NCBI RefSeq assembly: GCF_022200785.1
Contig: NZ_CP087585.1
Coordinates: forward strand, 2,604,001-2,668,000
DNA length: 64,000 nt
Source of the DNA: Pedobacter mucosus
Lineage (GTDB): Bacteria > Bacteroidota > Bacteroidia > Sphingobacteriales > Sphingobacteriaceae
Direction of reading: 5' to 3'
Shown here piece by piece: positions 37,359-47,027 of the stretch (within the stretch, counting starts at the first letter, position 1; the number at the start of each line of letters is the position of its first letter). A model generated the notes under the pieces. That model was not told the origin of the DNA. It saw nothing but the letters and a program-made list of their open reading frames with translations, and made no database searches. The translations under genes were made by a program, and so were the position numbers.

Positions 37359-38157
37359 ACCCCCCAGCCCCCTAAGGGGAGTTAAAAACAAGGTGCATAT
37401 ATCGATCGCGTTAAGATTTCCTAAAAATAGGGAATGACGGCCGTTCATAGTTGGTGTACCTATCAGTCATGACCACCATATAAAAACGGTCGTCATTCTC
37501 GCGAAGGCGGGAATCTTAAAGCGGAAGGTTTCGCAAAAAAATAGCTCCACAAATTCGCAGATTACTTAAAGAAAAAACAAAACAAGCATCATTTTGAGCG
37601 CAGCAAAAGATTTGCAAGCTGTAGCTTTAAGATTCCCTATAATTAGGGAATGACGCCCGTTCATAGTTGGTGTTCTATTAGTTATGACCACCATATAAAA
37701 ACGGTCGTCATTCTCGCGTAGGCGGGAATCTTAAAGCGGTAGTTTAGCAAATAATAGCGCCACAGATTCGCAGATTTTAATCTGTTAAATATGCTGTTCG
37801 CCATGTTCCGAAGGGCATGTCGAATGATAGATAAAAGCGGATTTGTAATCCGCTTTAGCGCTATCCCCAGCCCTCCCCAATGTCATTAATTTAAGGAAAA
37901 AACAGAAATAAATGTTATTTATAGTGCCGAGAAGAAACTACAAGCCATAGCTTAGCGATCGCTTTAAGATTCCCTATAAATTAGGGAATGACGGTCGTTC
38001 ATAGTTAGTGTTTCTAGTCATGATGCAAAAATCCCCCTAGCCCCCAAGGGGGAACTAAAAGCAAGGTGGAAATAGCAATTGCAAAAAGTTTAAAATTATG
38101 ATATGTTTTACGCAAAATAACATGACCTATTGAAAGGCAAAGTCCCCTTTAGGGGAT
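37359..38157. repeat. Repeat-filled gap: family D and REP-like hairpins
   Basis: Family D copies at 37413-37524, 37629-37739 and about 37965-38021 (truncated) start AAGATTCCC and end GGGAATCTTAAAGCGG, so their ends are inverted. A REP module like that around the RAYT gene (CATGTTCCGAAGGGCATGTC, then AGCGGATTTGTAATCCGCT) is at 37797-37857. CCCC/GGGG-rich palindromes lie at 37359-37385 and 38028-38060. No gene is seen. Confidence 0.8.
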
Positions 38158-39024
38158 TTAGGGGTTTCTTAGTTGCTCTAACGCTACACTATCACCATTA
38201 AAAGCATTAAAATCTACCACATGCCCTATCCCATTAATTTTTGCCTTGTCAGAATGTTGCCAAAATTTCCAGCGGCTTTTATCCAACCTCAGTTTTGGTT
38301 GATAATAATGAGCAATCCATAGTGAATAATCATCAAAACTTCCATCCAAATAGTCTTCATAAAATTTTAATCCAGTATAAATTATCGGCCTTACCTTTGT
38401 TTTCATCTCCACATAATTTAGAAAATCAGCTAGCTCTGCCCTCATTTTAAGTGGTGAAACGCCGTCTAAACTTTCAATATCTACTACCGGCGGCAAATCT
38501 CCTTTTTCAATATTAACCACTTGCAAAAAGAACTTCGCCTGAGATTTTCCGTTTCGTTTCGGTCTGAAGAAGTGATAAGCGCCACAGATAATCCCTGCTT
38601 TTGGTGCCTCTCGCCAATTGCGCTGGAAATACGGGTCTACTTGCAAAAGTCCTTCAGTAGCTTTAATAAAGGCAAAACGAATATTTACATCGTCTTCTTT
38701 CATTGTTTTTACTTGTTGCCAATTTATCTTACCCTGGTAATAAGAAACATCAATGCCATGAATGGTATAGTTTTTCGGAATTTTAATATTGAAGCTTTCA
38801 TAAGTACGGTAATTTGGATCCTGACCCCAATCTTTAATCCACCGCCAAGTGGCAACAAAACCGTTGAGCACATATCCATAATAAAATGGAGAAAGCAAAA
38901 TTAATAGTAAACCTGCTAGCGCAACTTTCCATTTGGTAGGAAATGGCTGTGGCTTCTTTTTTCTGACGGAAGGCTTTCGGATTATTGATTTTTTTGGGGC
39001 TGGCTTTTTGGGTATCGGCGGCAT
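38158..39024 (-). CDS. GH25 lysozyme-like muramidase, membrane-anchored
   Basis: 288 residues. A basic Pro/Lys tail (KKPAPKKSIIRKPSVRKKK) precedes one membrane helix (VALAGLLLILLSPFYYGYVL). The GH25 barrel has GIDVSYYQGKINW, FAFIKATEG, GAYHFFRP and VVDIESLDG with the catalytic Asp and Glu. It should cut the MurNAc-GlcNAc bond of peptidoglycan from the periplasmic face. Confidence 0.9.
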   Translation of the reverse strand: MPPIPKKPAPKKSIIRKPSVRKKKPQPFPTKWKVALAGLLLILLSPFYYGYVLNGFVATWRWIKDWGQDPNYRTYESFNIKIPKNYTIHGIDVSYYQGKINWQQVKTMKEDDVNIRFAFIKATEGLLQVDPYFQRNWREAPKAGIICGAYHFFRPKRNGKSQAKFFLQVVNIEKGDLPPVVDIESLDGVSPLKMRAELADFLNYVEMKTKVRPIIYTGLKFYEDYLDGSFDDYSLWIAHYYQPKLRLDKSRWKFWQHSDKAKINGIGHVVDFNAFNGDSVALEQLRNP

Positions 39025-39399
39025 AGCTTAGTTGATGACGCTAAGTTGAGGAAAAATTTGGGAGAAAAAAAAGCAAGGCGCCTCGTTTCTATGAAAAAGA
39101 AAATGATTAGTATAAAACAACCAAAGAAACGCTTATCGCCACAATAACTACTTGTTTAGCGTTATACATAAATTTCTTATTAAAGATTATTTTAGCCCCC
39201 AAATCTTGGTACTTGATACCAATCCGCTATTCGAGATGTTAGCCCTTCAGCGCATCTTGAATGCCAAATGATCAAGGATTTGCAATCCTTATATTAACTA
39301 TAAAAAAACACCAACCCCCCACATCATTTAAAACAAACTTAATAACCTTACCCCTAATACCGCATTTTAATATTAGTGGCCATTCGCTTTCTGCCTTTT
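39025..39399. other. Intergenic region with a family F 34-mer and a small hairpin
   Basis: No gene is seen. Bases 39224-39257 are the 34-base element also present at 44467 and 52201. It is followed by AAGGATTTGCAATCCTT, the REP-type hairpin core. Confidence 0.75.
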
Positions 39400-40314
39400 T
39401 TAATTAAATGAATTTCTAAACGCTAAAGGCGAAACATTCGTCTTTGTCTTGAAAAGTTTGCTGAACGATTGGGAATGTTCAAAGCCCAATTCATAAGCAA
39501 TTTCCGAAACGGATAGAGTTGTAGTTGATAATTTTTCTTTGGCTTTTTCTATGATTGCTTGCTGAATGTATTGTTGTGTGTTTAGCCCTGTCAATGAACT
39601 TAACATATCACTCAAATAACGTTGCGATAGTTTTAATGCTGTGCTGATGTATTTCACTGATGGCAAACCATTTTTCAGACTGTTTTCTCCTTCAAAATAG
39701 CTGTTCAAAATTTTGTCCAAAGAAGTGATGATATCGTGGTTAACTGCTTTCCTGGTAATAAATTGCCTATTGTAAAACCGGTTGCTGTAATTCAATAATA
39801 ATTCTATTTGCGACACCAAAACATCCTGACTGAAACCGTCAATATTATTGTCTAATTCGTTGGCTATTGTAGCAAATAAATTGGCAATAATTTCTTTTTC
39901 TTTTGCCGATAGAAATAAAGCTTCTGAAACATCGTATGAGAAAAAGCCGTATTGATTTATTGTTTTTCCTAATGGATAATTTCGGATAAAGTCTGGATGA
40001 AAATATAAAGCAATCCCTTCATAGCTTTCTGTTTCTTCAGGTGAAAAAACGATTTGTTTTGGCTTCAAAAATGCAAGTCCACCTTCTTCAAAATCATAAT
40101 AGCCTTGTCCGTATTTTATTTGACCTGTGAATGTAGGTTTAAAGGAAATTTTGTAAAAATCAAGGCTTACTTTTTGCCCTTTGGGAAACATCTCAAGCGA
40201 AACATTATTATAATCGACCAATGCAATCAATGGGTGCAATGGCGCCGGAAAACCTAACACACGCACCAATTGGGATATACTTTTAATTTGATTGATGTTA
40301 GTTACTTGTTGCAT
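39400..40314 (-). CDS. AraC-family transcriptional regulator
   Basis: 304 residues. The C-terminal pair of helix-turn-helix motifs is clear (VKYISTALKLSQRYLSDMLS and VSEIAYELGFEHSQSFSKLF, then NVSPLAFRNSF). The N-terminal cupin-like sensor domain is of the type often beside SDR and aldo-keto reductase genes in Bacteroidota. It is the last gene of the three-gene unit and may regulate it. Confidence 0.9.
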   Translation of the reverse strand: MQQVTNINQIKSISQLVRVLGFPAPLHPLIALVDYNNVSLEMFPKGQKVSLDFYKISFKPTFTGQIKYGQGYYDFEEGGLAFLKPKQIVFSPEETESYEGIALYFHPDFIRNYPLGKTINQYGFFSYDVSEALFLSAKEKEIIANLFATIANELDNNIDGFSQDVLVSQIELLLNYSNRFYNRQFITRKAVNHDIITSLDKILNSYFEGENSLKNGLPSVKYISTALKLSQRYLSDMLSSLTGLNTQQYIQQAIIEKAKEKLSTTTLSVSEIAYELGFEHSQSFSKLFKTKTNVSPLAFRNSFN

Positions 40315-40332
40315 TTTCTTTTACGAATTTAA

Positions 40333-41070
40333 TCAATTTTGTTTTGCCGGGCGAATCACAATGTCGCCAATTTCAACATTATCCGGTTGACTTACTGCAT
40401 AAATTACGGCATTAGCAATCGCCACGGGATCTATGGCAATCTGTTCCATTCCTTTTTGAACAGCGGTTTTCATTTCTTCATTTTTAATGTTGTTCGCAAA
40501 ATCTGTTTTCACAAATCCAGGTGAAATGCCCGTAATGCGTATGCTTCCATCTGATTCCTGACGAAATGCTTCCGCAATGGTGCGAATGGCATTTTTAGTA
40601 CCTGCATAAATGCCTTGCATGGGTACAATCTTTATCCCCGAAGTTGATATAATATTAATGATATGTCCCGATTGTTGTTGTTTGAAAACGGGAATCGCTG
40701 CCGCCATCCCATATAAAACACCTTTGAGGTTAATGTCGATCATTTCTTCCCAACCGTCAATATCCAATTCATCAATGCGGCTTAGCTGACTAACGCCTGC
40801 ATTGTTTACAATAACATCCAGTTTTCCATATTGCTCAACTGCTGCATTTACAAGCCGAATTAAATCGGTTTTATTCTTCACATCAATTTTAGTAAAAGCA
40901 CCTTCGCCACCTTTACTTTTAATTTCTTCAACAAGTTGTTGCAATTGTGTTGATCGCCTTGCACCCAAAACAACCTTTGCACCGTTTTTCGCTAATGCGA
41001 TTGCAATGGCCTTACCCATTCCACTACTTGCACCTGTAATGGCTACAACTTTCCCTTTAATATTCTGCAT
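40333..41070 (-). CDS. Classical SDR oxidoreductase
   Basis: 245 residues. TGASSGMGKAIA is the cofactor loop, NNAGVS the structural motif, IISTSG carries the catalytic Ser and YAGTK the Tyr-Lys pair. ARRSTQ after strand 2 favours NADP(H). The substrate is unknown. 11 bases separate it from the aldo-keto reductase upstream and 18 from the regulator. Confidence 0.9.
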   Translation of the reverse strand: MQNIKGKVVAITGASSGMGKAIAIALAKNGAKVVLGARRSTQLQQLVEEIKSKGGEGAFTKIDVKNKTDLIRLVNAAVEQYGKLDVIVNNAGVSQLSRIDELDIDGWEEMIDINLKGVLYGMAAAIPVFKQQQSGHIINIISTSGIKIVPMQGIYAGTKNAIRTIAEAFRQESDGSIRITGISPGFVKTDFANNIKNEEMKTAVQKGMEQIAIDPVAIANAVIYAVSQPDNVEIGDIVIRPAKQN

Positions 41071-41081
41071 TGCTGTTCGTT

Positions 41082-42065
<984 letters not shown>

Positions 42066-42328
42066 TTATTTATTTTTTTAAAACTGATTTTTCTTCTATT
42101 ACAAAATTCCTGATTGTCGTGCTGTAAAAAGTAGCCCAATTGGTAATTGTTGTAGTCAGATTATCAAACGTTTTTAAATACTAAAATTAAGTCTGCTGCT
42201 ATTTGAGGTGTGTAGCAAGAATACAAACTCGGCAGCTATTTAGGTACCAATCCATAACTAACGATTTAATTATTAGACCACCAGAATTATTTTACTAATA
42301 TTGTCTATCCATTTTTTCAAAATAGTTT

Positions 42329-43384
42329 ATGAAAAAGACGTTGATCATTTTGTTGTTATTTTCTTTTGCCCAATTTTCAATTGCGCAGGCCCAAATCAAT
42401 CAGATTCAAATAAAGAAAGACAGCGTTTGGATGATCACTTATTTCCGCCAACGCTACCCTACGAGAATTGAAATAAATGATAAAGGACAAACGGTAGAAG
42501 TACCATTGCCCAACCCCATGTTAAGTGCTAAACTTCATATGGCATTATCAACAGATGGTCGCAATTGGACAGCCCTCAACAATAATAAACCGGTTTGGGA
42601 TCAGTTTATGCGGGATCAATTTATCCACCGTGGCATAGATGGCATTTGGAGGCTATTGGCAACGGGCGGTAGTGGAAGCCAGGAAGATAGGAAACAATTT
42701 GGCCCAAGCGTTACTTATGCCACCTCAAAAGACCTCATCCATTGGAAACTGGATAAATATATACACCTGATGAAAGGTATTAAAGATGACCATGGCGCTT
42801 TAGTCGGAAATATCTGGGCTCCAGAATTTTATTATGATGAAGCCACTAAAGAATATACCTTATTTTGGTCATCTACATTTAAGGATGCAGGCTGGAAAGA
42901 AAGTAGGTTATGGTATTGCAAAACTAGCGACTGGAAAACCTTTACGTCAGCAAAAGTAATGTTTGCTCCGCCCTATTCCGTAATCGATGGCACCATTACC
43001 AAACACAGCGATGTATATTACCTTTTTCATAAGGAAGAAGAATTCGGTGTAAAAACCGGAGAGCGGAGAGCAATCAGACTGGCAACCTCAAAAATACTTG
43101 AAGGACCTTACCAAATATATCAAGGTCCGTTAAACATAGGACAGATTGCCCCAACCATAACCGAAGGTCCAAGTACAATAAAAGACCCGATAAAAGCGGG
43201 CTGGCTATTGTTTTATGATTACCCAATGGTCGATCGTTATGGTATATCTTCATCCCCAGACCTGTTCAATTGGGCAATCGAAGAAAATGTGTCTATACCT
43301 GATGATGCTCGCCATGGTAGTATTTCGAAATTATCAGCTGCAGAAGCTAAAGCCTTATTAAAAGCCTTTCCCAATAATAAATAA
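42329..43384 (+). CDS. Secreted GH43-like five-bladed propeller hydrolase
   Basis: 351 residues with a signal peptide (ending near AQAQ). Blade motifs such as LHMALSTDGRNWTALN, GNIWAPEFYYDEATKEYTLF and ASKDLIHWKLDKY are those of GH43-type and related families. The usual N-terminal DPD base is not obvious, so the subfamily and activity are uncertain. It lies alone on the plus strand. Confidence 0.72.
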   Translation: MKKTLIILLLFSFAQFSIAQAQINQIQIKKDSVWMITYFRQRYPTRIEINDKGQTVEVPLPNPMLSAKLHMALSTDGRNWTALNNNKPVWDQFMRDQFIHRGIDGIWRLLATGGSGSQEDRKQFGPSVTYATSKDLIHWKLDKYIHLMKGIKDDHGALVGNIWAPEFYYDEATKEYTLFWSSTFKDAGWKESRLWYCKTSDWKTFTSAKVMFAPPYSVIDGTITKHSDVYYLFHKEEEFGVKTGERRAIRLATSKILEGPYQIYQGPLNIGQIAPTITEGPSTIKDPIKAGWLLFYDYPMVDRYGISSSPDLFNWAIEENVSIPDDARHGSISKLSAAEAKALLKAFPNNK

Positions 43385-43445
43385 CATAAAATACCCACTT
43401 TGTTTAGCCCATAAATGATGAACCATTATTTTTGATTCAGACTAT

Positions 43446-44372
43446 TTAAACATTCGAATGCGGAGCATCTTTTAGTCCATTCGGTTTCAAGAATATGGTT
43501 TTTCGATCTGCGGCGATAACAATATTAAAACGCTTAAGCAAATCGCCACCAATAATGCTCATTTTTTGCCTACCAAGTGCGCCCTGAAAAAACCCAACTG
43601 ATACATCATTTAGTTTGGTTTCACCAATGCTTAAGAAAGGAATCGCCGCTTTCTTAGTTTTTAGCACATTGCCAAAAGAATCTTTTAGTGTCTTCTCACT
43701 TGTAACAACCAATTTTTCATCGAGGTGATGGCTTTCCGTAAACCCATCATCAAAAAGAATTGACCCAGCATAACCAGAATGAATCAAGAAGTTATTACTG
43801 AACAATTCTTCCCCAATTTTGCATTGGGCTTCTATAAACATCATTTCGTTTTTGTAAATCAAATTTAAAGATTCATAATCCTTAATTCGTTTGGGTAAGC
43901 TTTTACTAATGGTTATTATTTTTTGATCAAAATTGATATCGATTACCTTACCTTCAAATAACTCCAGGCCAAATTTGCCACCACTGCCAGGGCCTGAATT
44001 AAGATTTTCCCACAATGGAATGTTATACCATTTATTACCGCCAATCTGCAGGGTATTGCTTTTACTATAACGGGATGAATTTTCTGCTCCTCCCCAGCTT
44101 TTCACGGTATCCGTACCCTCAAATTGCAGACTTTTCATTTTTTCTATGGCTTCATGGGTAAGTGTAAGTGAACTTGCAGCCGTATGAAACATAAGGGAAA
44201 CGGTATCTTTTCCATTTAAGGTTGCCTTAATAAGGATATTATTTTGGGCTGTTAAAATAAAAGGAATTTTATAACTCGATGCTGACTGCGCCAATAAGGA
44301 AGCACTAGCAATTATCATCAGGCTAAAATTGATCAGTAATCCTTTTAATAGGATTTTTCCTTGTAGTTTCAT
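43446..44372 (-). CDS. Exported aspartyl-protease-like protein without catalytic aspartates
   Basis: 308 residues with a signal peptide to about LLAQS. It has the two-lobed retropepsin-like plan, but where DTGAS is expected it reads FHTAASSLTL (His63), and the second site reads LIHSGYAG (His198) instead of DSG or DTG. The fold is supported by FGLELFEGKVIDINFD and SIIGGDLLKRFNIVI. Protease activity is doubtful; a binding role or a metal-dependent activity is possible. Confidence 0.7.
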   Translation of the reverse strand: MKLQGKILLKGLLINFSLMIIASASLLAQSASSYKIPFILTAQNNILIKATLNGKDTVSLMFHTAASSLTLTHEAIEKMKSLQFEGTDTVKSWGGAENSSRYSKSNTLQIGGNKWYNIPLWENLNSGPGSGGKFGLELFEGKVIDINFDQKIITISKSLPKRIKDYESLNLIYKNEMMFIEAQCKIGEELFSNNFLIHSGYAGSILFDDGFTESHHLDEKLVVTSEKTLKDSFGNVLKTKKAAIPFLSIGETKLNDVSVGFFQGALGRQKMSIIGGDLLKRFNIVIAADRKTIFLKPNGLKDAPHSNV

Positions 44373-45189
44373 GTTTCTAATATATGGGTTTTTTAATTAT
44401 TGATATTTGAAGATACGGTAGGTAGCACGCCTTGCTGATTTTTCATCAGGGCTTGTGGTGACGGCTCCGCTATTCGAGATGTTAGCCCTTCAGCGCATCT
44501 TATATATAAAATAAATAAGGGTTTTTAATCCATCGGTATTGCGATCAAAGAATGGATAGGCGCCAAAAATTTAATGTTCTAAATAGCTGTGTTAACAATC
44601 AACTAACTTGGTGTGCTTTGCGCCTTTGTGGTAATAAACATCGGTTAGCCTGCACTGGAATTCTCTAACAACATTTTTAGATAAGATCGCCACGGCTATG
44701 AAGAATAGCCTCACAATGACGAACGGGTTTATATGGTAAAAATCTACCAAAAACTAACTTGGTGTGCTTTGTGCCTTTGTGGTAATAAACATCGGAAGCC
44801 TGCACTAGAATTTCCTAAACATTTTTAGATAAGATTGCCACGGCTATGAAGAATAGCCTCACAATGACGAACGTGTTTATAGGCTAAAAGCTTAAATGTT
44901 CTTCAATTCCTTATATGGTAAAAATCTACCAAAAACTAACTTGGTGTGCTTTGTGCCTTTGTGGTAATAAACATCGGTAGGCAAGAGAGAGAATTAAAAA
45001 AATACAAAGTAATTTCGAAATAAGATTGCCACGGCTATGAAAAACAGCCTCACAATGACGAACGGTAAAAATCTACCAAAACTAACTTGGTGTGCTTTGT
45101 GTCTTTGTGGTAAATGATTTAATATCCCATCACACCCTTTCCTCAAACTCATCCCCAAAATCTGCATCATAAACCTTAAAAGTTATCAA
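44373..45189. repeat. Repeat-filled gap: family F 34-mer and family E array
   Basis: The 34-mer is at 44467-44500. Family E units start at 44601, 44753, 44934 and 45080 (partial), each opening AACTAACTTGGTGTGCTTTG and holding a hairpin GGCTAT, GAAGA, ATAGCC followed by CTCACAATGACGA. No gene is seen. Confidence 0.8.
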
Positions 45190-45579
45190 TCATTCATCCT
45201 TAATAAGCTGTGGAATAAATTCCTTAAATATCCTTTCAAAAGAACGAAACTCAATATTAGGCTTGGTAACAATTAAATAGTCAGATTCTGATTGCACCAC
45301 AACTTCTGCTACAAACGCTGCCCATCTAGATTTAATTAAATTAGGCAGGTTTAGAAACTGTTGTGCACTAATGAAAGTACCGATCGATTTCACAAACTGT
45401 TCATCTAATTTTCGGTCGGCAAGATTTTGCCATTCCCCATTAATTAAATCAATTTCACCCAATATTTCATCATCGCTTAAAATTAAGAATGAATGTTTAT
45501 GCTTATCCTTTAATAAAAGATAAGCACTGAAACCTAAGGCCTGCGTAGGGTCTTCATGGATATAATGCAACTTGATCAT
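45190..45579 (-). CDS. Unknown protein, 129 residues, coupled to alkB
   Basis: I do not recognise a family. The protein is soluble with no cysteine or signal peptide. Its ATG overlaps the alkB stop (ATGA at 45576-45579), so translation is probably coupled. Its position opposite the imuA-imuB-dnaE2 cassette suggests a link to DNA damage tolerance, which is inference from context only. Confidence 0.7.
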   Translation of the reverse strand: MIKLHYIHEDPTQALGFSAYLLLKDKHKHSFLILSDDEILGEIDLINGEWQNLADRKLDEQFVKSIGTFISAQQFLNLPNLIKSRWAAFVAEVVVQSESDYLIVTKPNIEFRSFERIFKEFIPQLIKDE

Positions 45580-46199
45580 GGGTTCATGGGACTAATAATT
45601 TTTCTGAAAGTAAGGTTAATTCGAGGCCTCATATACTGTTTCGATTTGGGTATACGATGATCCCATTTTTGCTGTAAATCTCCTTTCATCAATAATAAAG
45701 AGCCATGCTCTAGCTTGATGGAATACTTTTCAGCGTGATTGGCTTTTAACCGGATATCAAAGCATCGAACCTGACCAAAAGATAAAGAAGCAATTACAGG
45801 GTGCGAACCCATTACAGTTTCATTATCACTGTGCCAGGTTACAGAATCCTGCCCATCCCGATAATAATTGAGCAACACAGAATTAAAAGTGATGCCAGCA
45901 ACAGGTTCAACTAATTTTTTTAGCTGGAGTAATTCATGAGTCCATGGTAAAGGAGTCGATTTACCAATAGCTGTATAGTCCAATTGATCAGGGCTACCAT
46001 ACCAAGCCGAAAGCCTTGGCGTAATTACTTCCTTATCATAATAACGCACTACCTTTTGCTTCCAAGGTGTGCTTTCAATCAATTGTGCCAAAATAGCATC
46101 GCTCTCTACGCTTCCCAAAAAACCACTATGATAGGTTAATACATCACAAGGCAAACCAACTGTTTGTCCTGCTTCAGCAAAAAAACTTAACTGTTCCAT
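45576..46199 (-). CDS. alkB: Alpha-ketoglutarate-dependent dioxygenase AlkB
   Basis: 207 residues from ATG at 46199 (MEQLSFFAEAG). The iron ligands are in TWHSDNE (HxD) and KWDHRIPK (His). The 2-oxoglutarate arginines are in MRPRINLTFR. LSAWYGSPDQLDYTAIGKS is the nucleotide-recognition region, closer to ALKBH2/3-type proteins than to E. coli AlkB. It removes alkyl groups from bases. It diverges from imuA across 89 bases. Confidence 0.92.
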   Translation of the reverse strand: MEQLSFFAEAGQTVGLPCDVLTYHSGFLGSVESDAILAQLIESTPWKQKVVRYYDKEVITPRLSAWYGSPDQLDYTAIGKSTPLPWTHELLQLKKLVEPVAGITFNSVLLNYYRDGQDSVTWHSDNETVMGSHPVIASLSFGQVRCFDIRLKANHAEKYSIKLEHGSLLLMKGDLQQKWDHRIPKSKQYMRPRINLTFRKIISPMNP

Positions 46200-46288
46200 A
46201 ACTAAAACAAAGGTGCAAAACTTTTTATAAAATACTAATATTTTTAGCATTATATTTGCCATTGTTAATTCTAAACAGGAGGTTGATC
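46200..46288. promoter_or_regulatory. Divergent promoter region alkB / imuA
   Basis: Plus strand: TATATTTG at 46251-46258 matches the -7 box for imuA, and AGGAGG at 46277-46282 is an unusually strong ribosome binding site for this phylum. Minus strand: CACCTTTG near 46209-46216 is a weaker box for alkB. I see no clear LexA-type palindrome. Confidence 0.5.
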
Positions 46289-47026
46289 ATGGAAAGGAAG
46301 TCGAAACAGCACTTAATTACGGATTTAAGAAAGCAGATTCTTGCTATGCAAGGCTATAATACTTTAAGCATTCAAGAAGATACCTATCCAAAATTGAGCT
46401 TACTTGCAAGGGCTTTTCCCAATCAAAACTTTCCCCTTGCCGGGATCCACGAATTTATTGCTTTAGAGACTGAGGATACAGCCGCAAGCATTGGCTTTAT
46501 TAATGCCATACTTTCTGCATTGATGGAAGCAGGCAGTCCGTCAATTTGGATCAGCAGTTCACGTCACCTTTTTCCTCCGGCAATGCAACGTTTTGCATTA
46601 AATCCTGATCAGATCATTTTTATAGACCTCAACAGCCAAAAAGAAATGTTATGGGTTTTAGAAGAAGCTTTAAAATGCGAAAACCTCAGTGCAGTAGTTG
46701 CCGAAATCCCCGAACTTAGCTTCAGCCAATCCAGGCGCTTACAATTGGTTATAGAAAAAAGCAAGGTTCCGGCATTCATTTTACGCAACAATCCGCAGCA
46801 AATTAACAATACCACCTGCCTGGCCCGTTGGCAAATAACACACTTGCCAAGTTTATTGCCAGATGGGATGCCCGGAGTGGGGCAACCAGCATGGTCTGTT
46901 AATTTATTAAAGATCAGGAATGCACAGCCCAATAGTTTCACCGTTGCCTGGAATGGCATTTCCTTTCAATACCTCAACGAAGAAAAAGAAGTTTCACAAC
47001 CCATTAGAAAGTTGCAGGCAAGTTAA
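46289..47026 (+). CDS. imuA: ImuA-like mutasome protein, P-loop degenerate
   Basis: 245 residues. The start at 46289 follows AGGAGG. The RecA-like core is recognisable (FPLAGIHEFIA, ISSSRHLFPPAMQRFAL, then IFIDLNSQKEMLWVLEEAL and ARWQITHLPS). The Walker A position (after GIHEF) reads ALETEDTAASIGF without GK(S/T), so ATP binding is doubtful. ImuA supports ImuB and DnaE2 in error-prone translesion synthesis. It ends one base before imuB. Confidence 0.88.
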   Translation: MERKSKQHLITDLRKQILAMQGYNTLSIQEDTYPKLSLLARAFPNQNFPLAGIHEFIALETEDTAASIGFINAILSALMEAGSPSIWISSSRHLFPPAMQRFALNPDQIIFIDLNSQKEMLWVLEEALKCENLSAVVAEIPELSFSQSRRLQLVIEKSKVPAFILRNNPQQINNTTCLARWQITHLPSLLPDGMPGVGQPAWSVNLLKIRNAQPNSFTVAWNGISFQYLNEEKEVSQPIRKLQAS

Positions 47027-47027
47027 T

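Noticed and set aside
46200..46288. LexA-type SOS operator
   Set aside because: Only weak AT-rich partial symmetry is present; no convincing palindrome of known type.
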